From Lactobacillus sp. LL6 (GTDB lineage Bacteria; Bacillota; Bacilli; Lactobacillales; Lactobacillaceae): a stretch of DNA of 64,000 nucleotides. The notes below the pieces were generated by a model. That model made no database searches, was not told the origin of the DNA, and saw only the letters and a list, made by a program, of their open reading frames with translations. Shown one piece after another: positions 1 to 8,545 of the stretch. The stretch covers positions 1,612,001-1,676,000 of the forward strand of contig NZ_VLLR01000001.1 of assembly GCF_007570935.1 (NCBI RefSeq), read 5' to 3'. Made by a program: the position numbers and the translations under genes. Numbering within the stretch: position 1 is the stretch's first letter; each line of letters starts with the position of its first letter.

Positions 1-406
1 CAGCAATTGCTAATTCCAAATTAATGGTATTAATATCTTCTTCTGGATCCACTTTACCAGTAACTGAAGTAATATTGTCATCATCAAAAGCACGAACTAC
101 GTGAACAATTGCATCAGTTTGACGAATATTTTCAAGGAACTTGTTACCAAGACCTTCACCTTTTGAAGCTCCTTTTACAAGCCCAGCAATATCAGTAAAT
201 TCAAAAGTAGTATGAACAATCTTTTTAGCAGGGATTAATTCTTGGATTCTTGCTAAACGACTATCTGGGACTTCAACCATACCAACATTTGGTTCAATGG
301 TTGCAAATGGATAATTGGCCATTTCAGCACCAGCTTTAGTAATTGCATTAAATAAAGTTGACTTACCAACATTTGGTAAACCGACGATTCCGGCAGTTAG
401 TGACAT
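1..406 (-). CDS. ychF: YchF/Obg-family GTP/ATP-binding protein, N-terminal part
   Basis: The gene runs off the left edge, so only about the first 135 residues are present. The start is an ATG at 406. The protein begins [20 protein letters not shown], which holds the P-loop GLPNVGKST at residues 8-16. The motif [20 protein letters not shown] follows near residue 70. This arrangement is specific to YchF, an Obg-family member that prefers ATP and associates with ribosomes and the oxidative-stress response. It lies downstream of the DUF951 gene and the par genes, which is the common Firmicute order. Family assignment is firm; the C-terminal TGS domain lies outside the window. Confidence 0.95.
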   Translation of the reverse strand, partial: MSLTAGIVGLPNVGKSTLFNAITKAGAEMANYPFATIEPNVGMVEVPDSRLARIQELIPAKKIVHTTFEFTDIAGLVKGASKGEGLGNKFLENIRQTDAIVHVVRAFDDDNITSVTGKVDPEEDINTINLELAIA

Positions 407-433
407 ATTTTTCCTCTTTTTCTTTAATAATTT

Positions 434-697
434 TTATTGTAATAAGTTTGGTTTAGCAATACGATCTTTAGGAATATAATACTTCTTTTTCAAGTTTACA
501 GGATCAGATGCTTTAGTTAAAACCTTTTTTAGCTTTTTAGAAAATTCTGCTCTTGGCATCATAATCATTCTTCCACATCCCAAACACTTGATTTTAATAT
601 CTGCTCCCATACGCATAATTTCCCAATCATTGGTTTTACAAGCATGGGGCTTTTTCATCAAAACCGTATCAGCCAAATTATAATCTTGTTTAATCAT
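434..697 (-). CDS. DUF951 family small protein
   Basis: This 87-residue protein has the DUF951 layout: a short beta-rich start with LADTVLMKKPHACKTNDWEI, then a CLGCGRMIMMPR segment with a CxxC pair near residues 38-41, and a basic C-terminal tail. Residues His-18, Cys-20 and the CxxC pair could bind a metal, which is inference. Its start overlaps the end of parB by 8 bases, so it is probably translationally coupled. DUF951 genes commonly sit between parB and ychF in Firmicutes; the function is unknown. An additional C-terminal extension of about 20 residues beyond the usual domain is basic. Confidence 0.85.
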   Translation of the reverse strand: MIKQDYNLADTVLMKKPHACKTNDWEIMRMGADIKIKCLGCGRMIMMPRAEFSKKLKKVLTKASDPVNLKKKYYIPKDRIAKPNLLQ

Positions 698-1574
698 CTA
701 AATCAACGCCTAAAATATCAAGAATTCTATTAAGCTCTTCTTCTGAAGCAAAATCAATAGATAAATGTCCTTTACCCTTTTTGGACTCAGAGATATTTAC
801 ACTTGAGCCAAATTTTTCACTTAAACGACTTTCACTTGCTCTAATAAAAGCAGATTTTTGAGATACTTTTTTACGAGTTTTCTTAGCATTCAAAGAAGCA
901 ACTAAGGCCTCAACTTTTCTTACAGGCATCCCTTCTTTGACTACACGTTTTGCCAAAGAATCAATCTTATCTTTATTTTTAAGACCAAGCAAAGTTCTCG
1001 CTTGTCCCATAGAAAGCTCTCCATGTTGAAGAAGACGCTTAGTCTTATTAGGCAAAGTAAGCAATCTTAGATAATTTGCGATATATGGACGAGATTTTCC
1101 CATTCTTTTTGAAACTTCTTCTTGAGTAAGTCCAAGATTCTTTTGAAGCATTTCATAAGCTTGCGCTTCTTCAAGTGGAGTTAAATCCTCACGTTGCAAA
1201 TTCTCTAAAACTGCAACTTCCATCATCTCGCTCTCATCAAATTTTCTAATAATTGCTGGGACAGTTGTTTGTCCAGCTAATTTTGATGCACGAAAACGTC
1301 GCTCACCTGCAATAATCTCATAGCCATTAATTGATTTTCTAACAATAATTGGCTGAAAGACACCATTGTCTTTAATTGAAGCAGATAATTCTTCTAATGA
1401 CTTATCATCAAAGGTTTTTCTTGGTTGATAAGGATTAGGACGAATTTCATCAAGTGAAATTTCATGAACTTCTTCTGCTTCTGGCTCTGGGACAGTTTCT
1501 TCAAATAAAGCTTCAATACCTCTTCCTAAGCCACCTTTTTTTCTAGGTTCATTACTTTTTGAGTCTCTTGCCAT
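690..1574 (-). CDS. parB: Chromosome-partitioning protein ParB (Spo0J)
   Basis: The 294-residue protein has a basic KKGGLGRGIEALFEE start, which matches the ParB N-terminus that stimulates ParA ATPase. The ParB/Srx CTPase core follows (residues about 37-130), with IRPNPYQPR and GERRFRA. A helix-turn-helix (LTQEEVSKRMGKSRPYIANYLRLL, about 149-172) would bind parS, and the C-terminal region would dimerise. It loads at parS, spreads as a CTP-dependent clamp and works with ParA in origin segregation. It overlaps parA by 23 bases. It is distinguished from the second ParB paralogue (noc) by adjacency to parA and by its N-terminus. Confidence 0.93.
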   Translation of the reverse strand: MARDSKSNEPRKKGGLGRGIEALFEETVPEPEAEEVHEISLDEIRPNPYQPRKTFDDKSLEELSASIKDNGVFQPIIVRKSINGYEIIAGERRFRASKLAGQTTVPAIIRKFDESEMMEVAVLENLQREDLTPLEEAQAYEMLQKNLGLTQEEVSKRMGKSRPYIANYLRLLTLPNKTKRLLQHGELSMGQARTLLGLKNKDKIDSLAKRVVKEGMPVRKVEALVASLNAKKTRKKVSQKSAFIRASESRLSEKFGSSVNISESKKGKGHLSIDFASEEELNRILDILGVDLDD

Positions 1575-2340
1575 GCGCCTTTAACACCTCTTTTGCTAAA
1601 TCATCATACACCTTAGCACCACGAGATTTTGGTGCATATTCAGTAATTGGCTGCCCATAACTTGGAGCTTCTGCAAGCTTGGTAATTCTAGGAATAATAG
1701 TTTTATAAACTTTTTTATTGAAATATCCCTGAACTTCTTTTACAACTTCTGCTCCCAAGTTAGTTCTTGCATCTAGCATTGTAAGCAAAACGCCCTCAAC
1801 ACCTAAATCTTTATTGAAGTGTTTTTGCACAAGTCTAATTGTATTAAGAAGCTGGCTTAATCCTTCTAATGCATAATACTCACTTTGAACTGGAATCAAA
1901 ATTGAATTAGATGCAGTAAAAGCATTTATTGATAATTGGCCAAGTGAAGGCGGACAATCAATAAAAATGAAATCATAATCATGACTTACTGAATCAAGAG
2001 CTGATTTTAAACGAGTTTCACGAGCCATCATACTGATAAGTTCAGTTTCAGCACCAGATAAATTAATAGTTGCAGGAACAATATCTAGCTTTTTTGTGGA
2101 AGTATGATGAATGGTATCTTTTAAAGGGATTTCATCAATTAAAACGTTGTAAATGTCCTGGTCAATTTCTGATTTTTCAATTCCTAAACCAGAAGTCGCA
2201 TTTCCCTGCGGATCAATGTCCACAATCAAAACACGATAACCACGGTCGGCAATTGAGGCCGCTAAATCAATAGTGGTTGTGGTTTTACCAACACCACCTT
2301 TTTGATTAGCAACCGAAATTACATTTACCATATTTTTCAT
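1552..2340 (-). CDS. parA: Chromosome-partitioning ATPase ParA (Soj)
   Basis: This is a 262-residue MinD/ParA-type ATPase. The deviant Walker A motif KGGVGKTTT is at residues 14-22, DIDPQGNAT near 42-50, and the Walker B segment FIDCPPSLG near 126. It dimerises on DNA with ATP and drives ParB-parS complexes and DnaA regulation near the origin. GGAGG lies 5 bases before the first ATG (2340); the internal ATG at 2331 (MVNVISVANQ) gives a start more like the family and cannot be excluded. It sits between noc and parB in what looks like one transcription unit starting at rsmG. Confidence 0.93.
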   Translation of the reverse strand: MKNMVNVISVANQKGGVGKTTTTIDLAASIADRGYRVLIVDIDPQGNATSGLGIEKSEIDQDIYNVLIDEIPLKDTIHHTSTKKLDIVPATINLSGAETELISMMARETRLKSALDSVSHDYDFIFIDCPPSLGQLSINAFTASNSILIPVQSEYYALEGLSQLLNTIRLVQKHFNKDLGVEGVLLTMLDARTNLGAEVVKEVQGYFNKKVYKTIIPRITKLAEAPSYGQPITEYAPKSRGAKVYDDLAKEVLKAHGKRLKK

Positions 2341-2349
2341 GCTGCCCTC

Positions 2350-3240
2350 CTATTTTCTCTTTAGTTCAATAGTTATCTTATAATCATTAGGGTCGCCATT
2401 TTCAGTAACTTTAACATCGATTCCTGATTCTTCAGCTAACTTAACGGCACGCTTAATTGTATTAATTTGAACCTTAAGATCCTTAGGCATCTTAGTCATT
2501 GCACGAGTCTTAGATTCTTTTTTATTAGTTGCTGTTTTCTTAGTAGCAGAAGTTGCTCTTTTACTAGTTTTTTCAGCTGTTTTATTTTCAGGCTTTGGAT
2601 TAAAGTATGCATCAACATCAGCAGTAATAGCTTCAGTTTCTGTAACGTTCAATTTCTTATTAATAATTTCATCTAAAACTCTTGCTTGATTTTTCTCATC
2701 AAGATTTACTAAAGCACGCCCATGACGAGCAGAAATCTTACCAGCAACTAAAGCATCCTTAACTTTTTGACTTAATTTTAAAAGACGTAACTTGTTAGCA
2801 ACATAAGATTGTGACTTACCCATATCTTTTGCAAGCGCAGTTTGGGTTAAATCATTAAGCTCCATTAGACTCTTATAAGCTTCAGCTTCATCAATTGGAT
2901 TCAAGTTTTCTCTTTGTAAGTTTTCAATTACTGCAAGAGAAGCTGCCTTGTCATCATCCATATTATTAACAATTGCAGGAATTTTATCCCAACCTAAACT
3001 CTTAACAGCACGAAAACGACGTTCTCCAGCAATAATTTCATAACCATCACCATCTTCACGTACAATGATTGGTTGAAGTAATCCTTCTTCATTAATAGTT
3101 TGAGCTAATTCTTGAATAGACTCATCACTGAAAGTGTGACGAGGCTGATAACGATTAGGGGTAATTTTATCTAATTCTAAATCTTTAATTTGCTTGTTCT
3201 TTGGAACTTCATCACGATGTCCAAATGAAAATAATGCCAT
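2350..3240 (-). CDS. noc: ParB-like nucleoid occlusion protein Noc
   Basis: This is a second ParB-family protein of 296 residues. Its core carries ITPNRYQPRHTF, GERRFRA (about residue 78) and a helix-turn-helix (LTQTALAKDMGKSQSYVANKLRLL, about 131-154). A Lys/Thr/Ser-rich linker near 210-245 (KTAEKTSKRATSATKKT) separates the core from the C-terminal dimerisation part. Position directly downstream of rsmG and upstream of parA matches the Bacillus order rsmG-noc-soj-spo0J, which supports Noc rather than a duplicate Spo0J. Noc binds dispersed sites and blocks Z-ring assembly over the nucleoid. I did not see the amphipathic membrane-targeting N-terminus clearly, although MALFSFGHRDEV is short and partly amphipathic. 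Confidence 0.85.
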   Translation of the reverse strand: MALFSFGHRDEVPKNKQIKDLELDKITPNRYQPRHTFSDESIQELAQTINEEGLLQPIIVREDGDGYEIIAGERRFRAVKSLGWDKIPAIVNNMDDDKAASLAVIENLQRENLNPIDEAEAYKSLMELNDLTQTALAKDMGKSQSYVANKLRLLKLSQKVKDALVAGKISARHGRALVNLDEKNQARVLDEIINKKLNVTETEAITADVDAYFNPKPENKTAEKTSKRATSATKKTATNKKESKTRAMTKMPKDLKVQINTIKRAVKLAEESGIDVKVTENGDPNDYKITIELKRK

Positions 3241-3257
3241 TTATAACTCCTCCTAGT

Positions 3258-3980
3258 TTATACTATTGGTTTACGACGGGGGGTCCCTGCTTGCCGTGGA
3301 TATTTCTTAGGTGTAGTTTTGATCTTTTCAACTAAAACTAAAGTACGCTCTTCATCACTGTCTGGTAAAGTAAATTCTATATCTTTAATTAGCTTTCCGC
3401 CTAAAACATTCAAAGCTTTTTGACTATCTTCTAACTCTCCTGATGCTTTAGGACCTTTAAGTGCTATAAAGTATCCATTCTTCTTAACAAGGGGTAAACA
3501 ATATTCACTCAAAACTGTCATATTAGCAACGGCACGTGCTGTTACTAAATCAAAGCTTTCACGATATTGCGGATTTTGTCCAACATCTTCTGCTCTACCA
3601 TGCACCAGTTCAACGTTTTTTAAGTTTAGCTTTTGAACCAAACTTTCTAAAAACTTTAAACGCTTTGCAAGCGAATCAACAATGGTGACCTTAAGGCCTG
3701 GCATCAATATCTTAAGTGGAATTGAAGGAAAGCCAGCCCCTGCACCAACATCGCAAAGAGTTAGTCCATCTTTGAAAACTTCACTAAAAGTAAAAAGCGG
3801 CGTTACACTATCGAAGAAATGTTTAAGATACACTTCGCTTTCTTCAGTAATTCGAGTTAAGTTAACAACCTTATTGGTTTCAACTAATTCTTTAAAATAT
3901 ATCTTAAATTGTTCTTCTTGCTCTTTAGTTATTTTTAAATTATGTTTTGATAATTCTTGTACAAATTGTTGAGGATCCAT
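3258..3980 (-). CDS. rsmG: 16S rRNA (guanine-527-N7)-methyltransferase RsmG
   Basis: The 240-residue protein has the class I methyltransferase SAM-binding loop [17 protein letters not shown] (about residues 75-91). It then has [15 protein letters not shown], and [12 protein letters not shown] near 142-153, which together are typical of RsmG (GidB). It methylates G527 of 16S rRNA; loss confers low-level streptomycin resistance in other bacteria. Length is normal. The C-terminal tail [14 protein letters not shown] is the conserved family end. It is the first gene of the minus-strand segregation block, and a parS-like palindrome lies immediately upstream. Confidence 0.95.
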   Translation of the reverse strand: MDPQQFVQELSKHNLKITKEQEEQFKIYFKELVETNKVVNLTRITEESEVYLKHFFDSVTPLFTFSEVFKDGLTLCDVGAGAGFPSIPLKILMPGLKVTIVDSLAKRLKFLESLVQKLNLKNVELVHGRAEDVGQNPQYRESFDLVTARAVANMTVLSEYCLPLVKKNGYFIALKGPKASGELEDSQKALNVLGGKLIKDIEFTLPDSDEERTLVLVEKIKTTPKKYPRQAGTPRRKPIV

Positions 3981-4006
3981 TTTTCACCTGTGAAACGGTG
4001 TTTCAC
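3981..4006. promoter_or_regulatory. parS-like half-site cluster upstream of rsmG
   Basis: Three half-sites resembling parS (consensus TGTTTCACGTGAAACA, from memory) lie in tandem: TTTTCAC at 3981-3987, GTGAAAC at 3990-3996 and GTTTCAC at 4000-4006. The first two form a parS-like dyad split by two extra bases. The last two form a 17-base palindrome in the opposite half-site order. The position just in front of the rsmG-noc-parAB block suggests ParB or Noc binding, but no canonical 16-base parS is present. This is inference. Confidence 0.3.
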
Positions 4007-4130
4007 ACTCCTTAAATTTAACGCTATTATTGGCTTTCTGTAAAGCCAAACTCAACATTTATTATCTATTATTTTTATTCACTCGTCAAAATTAAAATGA
4101 GGTATAATCTTTCAAAAGGAGAAAAAATTT

Positions 4131-4667
4131 ATGATTGTTACACTTATTGTTTTGCTATATCTTGCCTGGGAAACCTACAATGGGTATAAGACAGGCTTTA
4201 CTCGTTACATCATCAACCTAATATTTGCGGCACTTGTATTTATGATTGCAATTTTCTTCCAAAATCCACTAGGAAACTGGATGTATTCACAATTTACAGG
4301 TCAGCAAATTAAAGCAAATCTAACTATTGAAACTAGTTTAATGCTTTTTAGATTTGCGGCATTTTTTATTATTTTGTTTCTTGGAAGACAAGTTGTACAA
4401 ATTTTTAAATCATGGATTCCTAGCAAAAATCCAAATGCTACAAACGTGGGCAGCGTCTTAGATAGTGTGCTTGGAGGATTTGCTTCATTTATTGCAACTT
4501 ATTTCTTTATCTATGTTTTGCTTTCGATGCTTAATGCAATTCAAAACCCATGGTTCATGCAACAAACAGTTGACTCACCGATTTTAAAATTTATCATTTA
4601 TAATACTCCTGGTCTTTCCAATGGAATGTTTAATAGTATCTTTAGTATTGGTAAGACTGTGGGATAA
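4131..4667 (+). CDS. CvpA family membrane protein
   Basis: The 178-residue protein has about four hydrophobic segments (near residues 2-12, 22-45, 68-88 and 105-130). The N-terminal YLAWETYNGYKTGFTRYIINLI segment is typical of CvpA/colicin V production-type proteins. These membrane proteins are linked to purine-dependent colicin V export and envelope stress; the precise role in lactobacilli is unknown. AAAGGAG precedes the start, and a TATAAT at 4103-4108 lies about 23 bases before the start. It is monocistronic, ending at a strong terminator at 4671. Confidence 0.8.
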   Translation: MIVTLIVLLYLAWETYNGYKTGFTRYIINLIFAALVFMIAIFFQNPLGNWMYSQFTGQQIKANLTIETSLMLFRFAAFFIILFLGRQVVQIFKSWIPSKNPNATNVGSVLDSVLGGFASFIATYFFIYVLLSMLNAIQNPWFMQQTVDSPILKFIIYNTPGLSNGMFNSIFSIGKTVG

Positions 4668-4670
4668 AAA

Positions 4671-4700
4671 AGATTGGCTCGAAAAAAGCCAATCTTTTTT
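4671..4700. terminator. Bidirectional rho-independent terminator
   Basis: A 9-bp stem AGATTGGCT/AGCCAATCT with a 7-base loop is flanked by A and T runs on both sides. It can serve cvpA from the left and the convergent secreted-protein gene from the right. Confidence 0.9.
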
Positions 4701-4716
4701 ATTATTTCAAATTTCA

Positions 4717-5352
4717 TTAAAATTCAAAAAGTAAGATATTTTTTGAACGATTTTCTAAATTGCCATCTTTTTTAATTTGATTAAGAGATTGCATTACTAG
4801 TTTTCTTTGATTAGCTGGTAATTTCTTAGCAGCTTTAAGAGCTAAATTGAAATCCTTTTTATTTTTAGCATTCTTTAAACTACTGGAGTCTCTATCAATA
4901 ATTATTTTAAGTGGCTTCATTACATTTTTCATGGCTTTAGTATTAGCAAAATAATAACTTAAACCACTGCGAGTAGTCCAGCCACTATATTTTTTATCTT
5001 TAGAAGCTACAAAATACTGAGGTGCTCCAAAAATCGCTGCCTTTTTAGCTGTAGCCATTTTTTCAATTCTGAATTTAATATTTTTTATTTTTTTCCAGTT
5101 AATTGTCTTGCCCTTAAATGGTTCAGATGTCTTTAATCCATGCTTATAATCTGCTTTACCAACATAAATCTTGCCAGATGGATCTTTCACATTTAAAACA
5201 TAGCCTTGTTTGGTAAGATTTTTATTTGATGTGATTTTTTCAACTGATGAGTCTTTTATAGTTGTTGCTTCAGCTTGTTTAGGAGTTGTTGACAAAAAAG
5301 CTACTGAACTAGCTGTTAAAACTGTTATGAGTAATAATTTCCTAAATTTCAT
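4717..5352 (-). CDS. Hypothetical secreted protein
   Basis: I do not recognise this 211-residue protein. It starts with a clear signal peptide: MKFRKLL, a hydrophobic core to about residue 21, and a likely cleavage site after a QAEA near residue 29. The mature part is very Lys-rich and predicted soluble, with KIYVGKADYKHGLKTSEPFKG and a helical C-terminal stretch (NAKNKKDFNLALKAAKKLPANQ). No cell-wall anchor, LysM or SLAP motif is visible. It is convergent with cvpA and shares its terminator. It probably acts at the cell surface or outside the cell; lineage-specific Lactobacillus proteins often look like this. Confidence 0.75.
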   Translation of the reverse strand: MKFRKLLLITVLTASSVAFLSTTPKQAEATTIKDSSVEKITSNKNLTKQGYVLNVKDPSGKIYVGKADYKHGLKTSEPFKGKTINWKKIKNIKFRIEKMATAKKAAIFGAPQYFVASKDKKYSGWTTRSGLSYYFANTKAMKNVMKPLKIIIDRDSSSLKNAKNKKDFNLALKAAKKLPANQRKLVMQSLNQIKKDGNLENRSKNILLFEF

Positions 5353-5451
5353 TTTGCTTCCCTTAAATCATTAAACTATAAACCTTACAACTTACACATA
5401 TGTATTACCAAATATAAGATGTACTTTCAATGAATATATGAAATAAATAAA

Positions 5452-5486
5452 AATAGTGTATAGTTTTTCACTACACACTATTTTTT
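5452..5486 (-). terminator. Terminator downstream of apbE
   Basis: An AATAGTGT / ACACTATT hairpin, extended by imperfect pairing towards the loop, is followed on the minus strand by T-rich sequence. It starts at the apbE stop codon. Confidence 0.8.
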
Positions 5487-6429
5487 ATTTACCAAAATTA
5501 TCATACACAACTTTTTCATCATTATAGACAAAGATTGCGCCAATTCTATCTGGATCATCACTCCAGCCTTTGATAGGCTTGCCTGCAAAAAACAGCCGCT
5601 TACATTCAATTTCTGCTTCTACTGAAGTTTTTGTAAAAGTAGTAACTCCTGCTAAATCAGTTTGAACAGGATAACCAGTTCTTGGATCAATCAAGTGGTG
5701 ATATTTTTTACCATCAACAACTAAGTATCTTTCATAAGTACCACTAGTTACTGCAGAACACTCTGGAACCATCACAGAAGTAATATTGTCGCCACGTGGT
5801 TCTTTGGGATCTTGAATACCAATTGCCCATTGACCACCTACACGTTTAGGACTATCTCCTACAAGCAAAATATTGCCACCTAAATTAATAATTCCAGAAT
5901 TAATTCCGTAAGCATGCCAGAGGTCTTTTACACGGTCTGCAATCCAACCTTTAGCAATTCCGCCAAGATCTAACTCCATCCCTTTTTGAAGCAAAAATAC
6001 GCTTTGATTTACATCATCAAGTTTTACATTGTATGGATCTGTCAAAAGCATTTTTTGTTCAATTTCGCTCTTAGTTGGGACATGGGCTCCTTTAAATCCG
6101 ATATGCCACAATTTCACAACTGGTCCAATCAGCGCATTAAAACCAAAGCGTTCTCGACTTTTTTCAATTGCTAATTTAACTAAATCATAAGCACCTTTTG
6201 AAATTTGCACTGCATGATCCCCTGCTGCATGGTTAATATCCATAATTTCTGATTGATCACGATTAACTGTTAAGACATCTTCATAATGGTCAATTAATTC
6301 AAAGGATTTTTGAATTGCATAATCATCAGTTGTACCAAAAGTCTGTAAAGTAATTGAGGTCCCCAACGCATGATGATGCCCAATAGTTTGCTGCAGAGCT
6401 AAATCTTTAATAAATTTATCTTTACTCAT
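5485..6429 (-). CDS. apbE: FAD:protein FMN transferase (ApbE family)
   Basis: This is a 314-residue ApbE-fold protein. ApbE enzymes use FAD to attach FMN covalently to Thr/Ser residues of target proteins at the membrane. Family motifs are visible: ELDLGGIAKGWIADRV (about 157-172), the metal/FAD-binding SGIINLGGNILLVGDSP, and CSAVTSGTYERYLVVDGKKYHHLIDPRTGYPV (about 228-259). No lipobox or signal peptide is present, so it is likely cytoplasmic or peripheral. In lactobacilli ApbE proteins serve flavin-based extracellular electron transfer or fumarate-reductase-like proteins; no such target is adjacent. The downstream neighbour is an FMN reductase cluster 1 kb away. Confidence 0.9.
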   Translation of the reverse strand: MSKDKFIKDLALQQTIGHHHALGTSITLQTFGTTDDYAIQKSFELIDHYEDVLTVNRDQSEIMDINHAAGDHAVQISKGAYDLVKLAIEKSRERFGFNALIGPVVKLWHIGFKGAHVPTKSEIEQKMLLTDPYNVKLDDVNQSVFLLQKGMELDLGGIAKGWIADRVKDLWHAYGINSGIINLGGNILLVGDSPKRVGGQWAIGIQDPKEPRGDNITSVMVPECSAVTSGTYERYLVVDGKKYHHLIDPRTGYPVQTDLAGVTTFTKTSVEAEIECKRLFFAGKPIKGWSDDPDRIGAIFVYNDEKVVYDNFGK

Positions 6430-6434
6430 TTTTA

Positions 6435-7232
6435 CTACTTTTCTAAATAAATATCGCGTAACGCTTCTTTTAATTCAGGAGTTACACCTAGTTGATTTTT
6501 TATAAACTTATCCATTCCACCAAATTCTTTTTCTATAGTGATAAGCGAAGTATCTAAAAATGCATCACTTACTGATCCTAATGTTCGCATATTAGAACGG
6601 AAAGTCAAATTTTCACCATTTTCTTTAAATTTTATATCTCTTTTAGCTCGATAATTATTAAGCATTATATTTGAATATAGATAATCTTGCCGAATGACTT
6701 CCATATCAACTCCTAAAAGATAAAGAATCATAACAGTTACAAGACCTGTCCTATCTTTTCCTTCAGAACAATGATAAAGCACAGCTCCATTAGGAGTATT
6801 TACCAAAGTTTCTAAGATTTTCTTCATTGCATTTTGAGCATGTTCTTTATAAATGTGACCATGATATCTCTCACACATCATCTTAAAGCCAGCATATGGA
6901 TCTTTGCGATATTTTGCAAAAGTTTTTTCAATATTTCCTTTGCCACCCTTAGTGTTATCAATTTCAGACAAAGGAATAGATAAATGTTCTACACCGTCAA
7001 TTTTATCATCGGGGCATTTTTCTCGCTCTTGTTTAGAACGGAGGTCAATTATCTTTTTTAAACCATATTCTTGCAAGAACTTTTTATCATGTTCAGATAA
7101 TTTATTTACTTTTCCAGTTCTTAAAAGTTTATGCATTTTTATTTTTCGTCCGTCAATCCCCACATAACCTCCAAGATCACGAGGATTTCTAACAGTTCTA
7201 AGCGGTAAAATGTTAACTTCCATCCACTTCAC
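6435..7232 (-). CDS. Tyrosine/serine protein phosphatase (PTP-like)
   Basis: The 265-residue protein carries the cysteine-phosphatase P-loop HCSEGKDRTG (about residues 154-163) and the N-terminal NPRDLGGYVGIDGRKIK typical of Y_phosphatase3 enzymes. IDLRSKQERE supplies the general-acid region. Such enzymes dephosphorylate phosphotyrosine or phosphoinositide-like substrates; the target is unknown. Alternative starts are GTG at 7232 and ATG at 7223 (MEVNILPLR); the ribosome-binding site does not decide. A paralogue lies in the maltose locus (43666-44436). It ends 5 bases before apbE and probably shares its transcript. Confidence 0.85.
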   Translation of the reverse strand: MKWMEVNILPLRTVRNPRDLGGYVGIDGRKIKMHKLLRTGKVNKLSEHDKKFLQEYGLKKIIDLRSKQEREKCPDDKIDGVEHLSIPLSEIDNTKGGKGNIEKTFAKYRKDPYAGFKMMCERYHGHIYKEHAQNAMKKILETLVNTPNGAVLYHCSEGKDRTGLVTVMILYLLGVDMEVIRQDYLYSNIMLNNYRAKRDIKFKENGENLTFRSNMRTLGSVSDAFLDTSLITIEKEFGGMDKFIKNQLGVTPELKEALRDIYLEK

Positions 7233-7260
7233 TTCCCATCTTTAAAATTTAAAAAATGAA

Positions 7261-7288
7261 AAAGTCTGAGATATAATTCTCAGACTTT
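7261..7288 (-). terminator. Terminator after the FMN reductase pair
   Basis: A stem AAAGTCTGAG/CTCAGACTTT with an 8-base loop is followed by T-rich sequence on both strands. It lies 35 bases downstream of the FMN reductase stop and before the phosphatase start. Confidence 0.85.
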
Positions 7289-7322
7289 ATTTTACAACCT
7301 TTACCAAAATTGTGGCAAAACT

Positions 7323-7871
7323 TTATTTATTGGCTTGTTCAACAAACTTAAAGAAGTTACTCATTACTCCATCCAATTGTTCAATATAATTTGGATTGAC
7401 TAAGTCGCCAGTTTCTTTATCAAAGTTATTTGCGGCACCACCAATTAAAATTTCATTGCCAGGCAAAACATTAGCACTCATATCTGGTGAAAGTAAAATT
7501 TCACGAGCATCTTCTTGTGCACGACTTGCACCTTGAATACCATAAGAAGTACCAACAACCGCTGCTGGCTTCATTTTCATAACATTAGGACCAGCATGTG
7601 AACCAAGCCACTCTAAAGCACTTTTAAGTGAAGCTGGAATTGCGTGGTCGTATTCTGGAGTAGTTAAAATAATACCATCTGCCATTTTAACATCTTCAAT
7701 CCATGACTTAGTAGCTTCATCTGGTTCATCAGTGCGGCAAAAAGGCTTTATATCATCAATTTCTCTAACAATGATTTCTGCTTTATCGCCATAACGCTTA
7801 GCAATATATTTTGCCAAAAAGCGATTATATGAAAATGGTGCATTTGTACCAACAATAGCTAATAATTTCAT
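7323..7871 (-). CDS. NADPH-dependent FMN reductase family protein
   Basis: The 182-residue flavodoxin-like protein begins MKLLAIVGTNAPFSYNRFLAKYI, the FMN phosphate-binding loop. It has [25 protein letters not shown] (about 69-93), the conserved TPEYxxxxPxxLKxAxDW-type motif, and a GTSYGIQGASRAQ segment. It would reduce FMN or azo/quinone compounds with NADPH in the cytoplasm. It is the second gene of a tandem pair, 13 bases after its paralogue, so the pair likely arose by duplication and is co-transcribed. Confidence 0.85.
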   Translation of the reverse strand: MKLLAIVGTNAPFSYNRFLAKYIAKRYGDKAEIIVREIDDIKPFCRTDEPDEATKSWIEDVKMADGIILTTPEYDHAIPASLKSALEWLGSHAGPNVMKMKPAAVVGTSYGIQGASRAQEDAREILLSPDMSANVLPGNEILIGGAANNFDKETGDLVNPNYIEQLDGVMSNFFKFVEQANK

Positions 7872-7884
7872 ATTTTATCCCTTT

Positions 7885-8424
7885 CTACTTAGTAAGTTGT
7901 GCGTACCAGACATCAACCTCATCAAAGAAATGACCTAAAAACTTAATGGTACCTTCATCGACTAAGTTTCCTTCTTCATCAAATTGCTTAGGTGCATTGC
8001 CCATCATAAATTCATCACCATTGAATACATGAGCGCTGAAGCCAGGAGCTGCCAAAATATTCTTTAAATGAGTTTGTGAACGACTACCACCTTGAGGCAT
8101 TGGTGAAGTTGAAACAATCACTACTGGCTTTCCATGAAATGGATGAACTGAGCTAGATAACCATTCAAGTGCGCTCTTCAAGCTACTTGCAACTGAGTGC
8201 TGTTGTTCAGGAGAAGCAATCAAGATAAGATCTGAATCTTCAACTTGCTTTCCAAGTTCCAATACATTAGCTGGTGCATCAACACCTTCTTTATACATTG
8301 GTAATCCTTTTACAGTAGCTAATTCAAATTCGTATCTGTCTTCAAAATGCTTAATAATATACTTAAGAAGTGCTTCATTATATGAGCCTTCGGCGTTTGA
8401 ACCTGATAATGCGAGGATTTTCAC
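7885..8424 (-). CDS. NADPH-dependent FMN reductase family protein (tandem paralogue)
   Basis: This flavodoxin-like protein (179 residues) is related to its downstream neighbour. It begins (V)[22 protein letters not shown] and has [26 protein letters not shown] and [15 protein letters not shown] place the start at the GTG at 8424, because AAAGGTGG ends 8 bases upstream; the longer frame beginning MVFLVK would put the ribosome-binding site inside the gene. A PEQQH replaces the PEYDH of the paralogue, so substrate or flavin handling may differ. Confidence 0.85.
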   Translation of the reverse strand: MKILALSGSNAEGSYNEALLKYIIKHFEDRYEFELATVKGLPMYKEGVDAPANVLELGKQVEDSDLILIASPEQQHSVASSLKSALEWLSSSVHPFHGKPVVIVSTSPMPQGGSRSQTHLKNILAAPGFSAHVFNGDEFMMGNAPKQFDEEGNLVDEGTIKFLGHFFDEVDVWYAQLTK

Positions 8425-8481
8425 TAAAAAAACCACCTTTCGAAAACTAATTCCTATTATTTATTATAACTTAACTAAACA

Positions 8482-8513
8482 AAAAAGCACTCCCTAAATA
8501 GGAAGCGCTTTTT
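8482..8513 (-). terminator. Terminator after the TetR gene
   Basis: On the minus strand an AAAAAGCGCTTCC / GGGAGTGCTTTTT hairpin with one mismatch ends in a T run. It follows the TetR-family gene and precedes the FMN reductase pair. Confidence 0.8.
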
Positions 8514-8545
8514 CTTAGACTGAAAGCACAGTGATTCAGATTGAC

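Noticed and set aside
3682-3972. Plus-strand reading frame opposite rsmG
   Set aside because: It is a shadow of a well-conserved methyltransferase, with no ribosome-binding site or protein-like features of its own.
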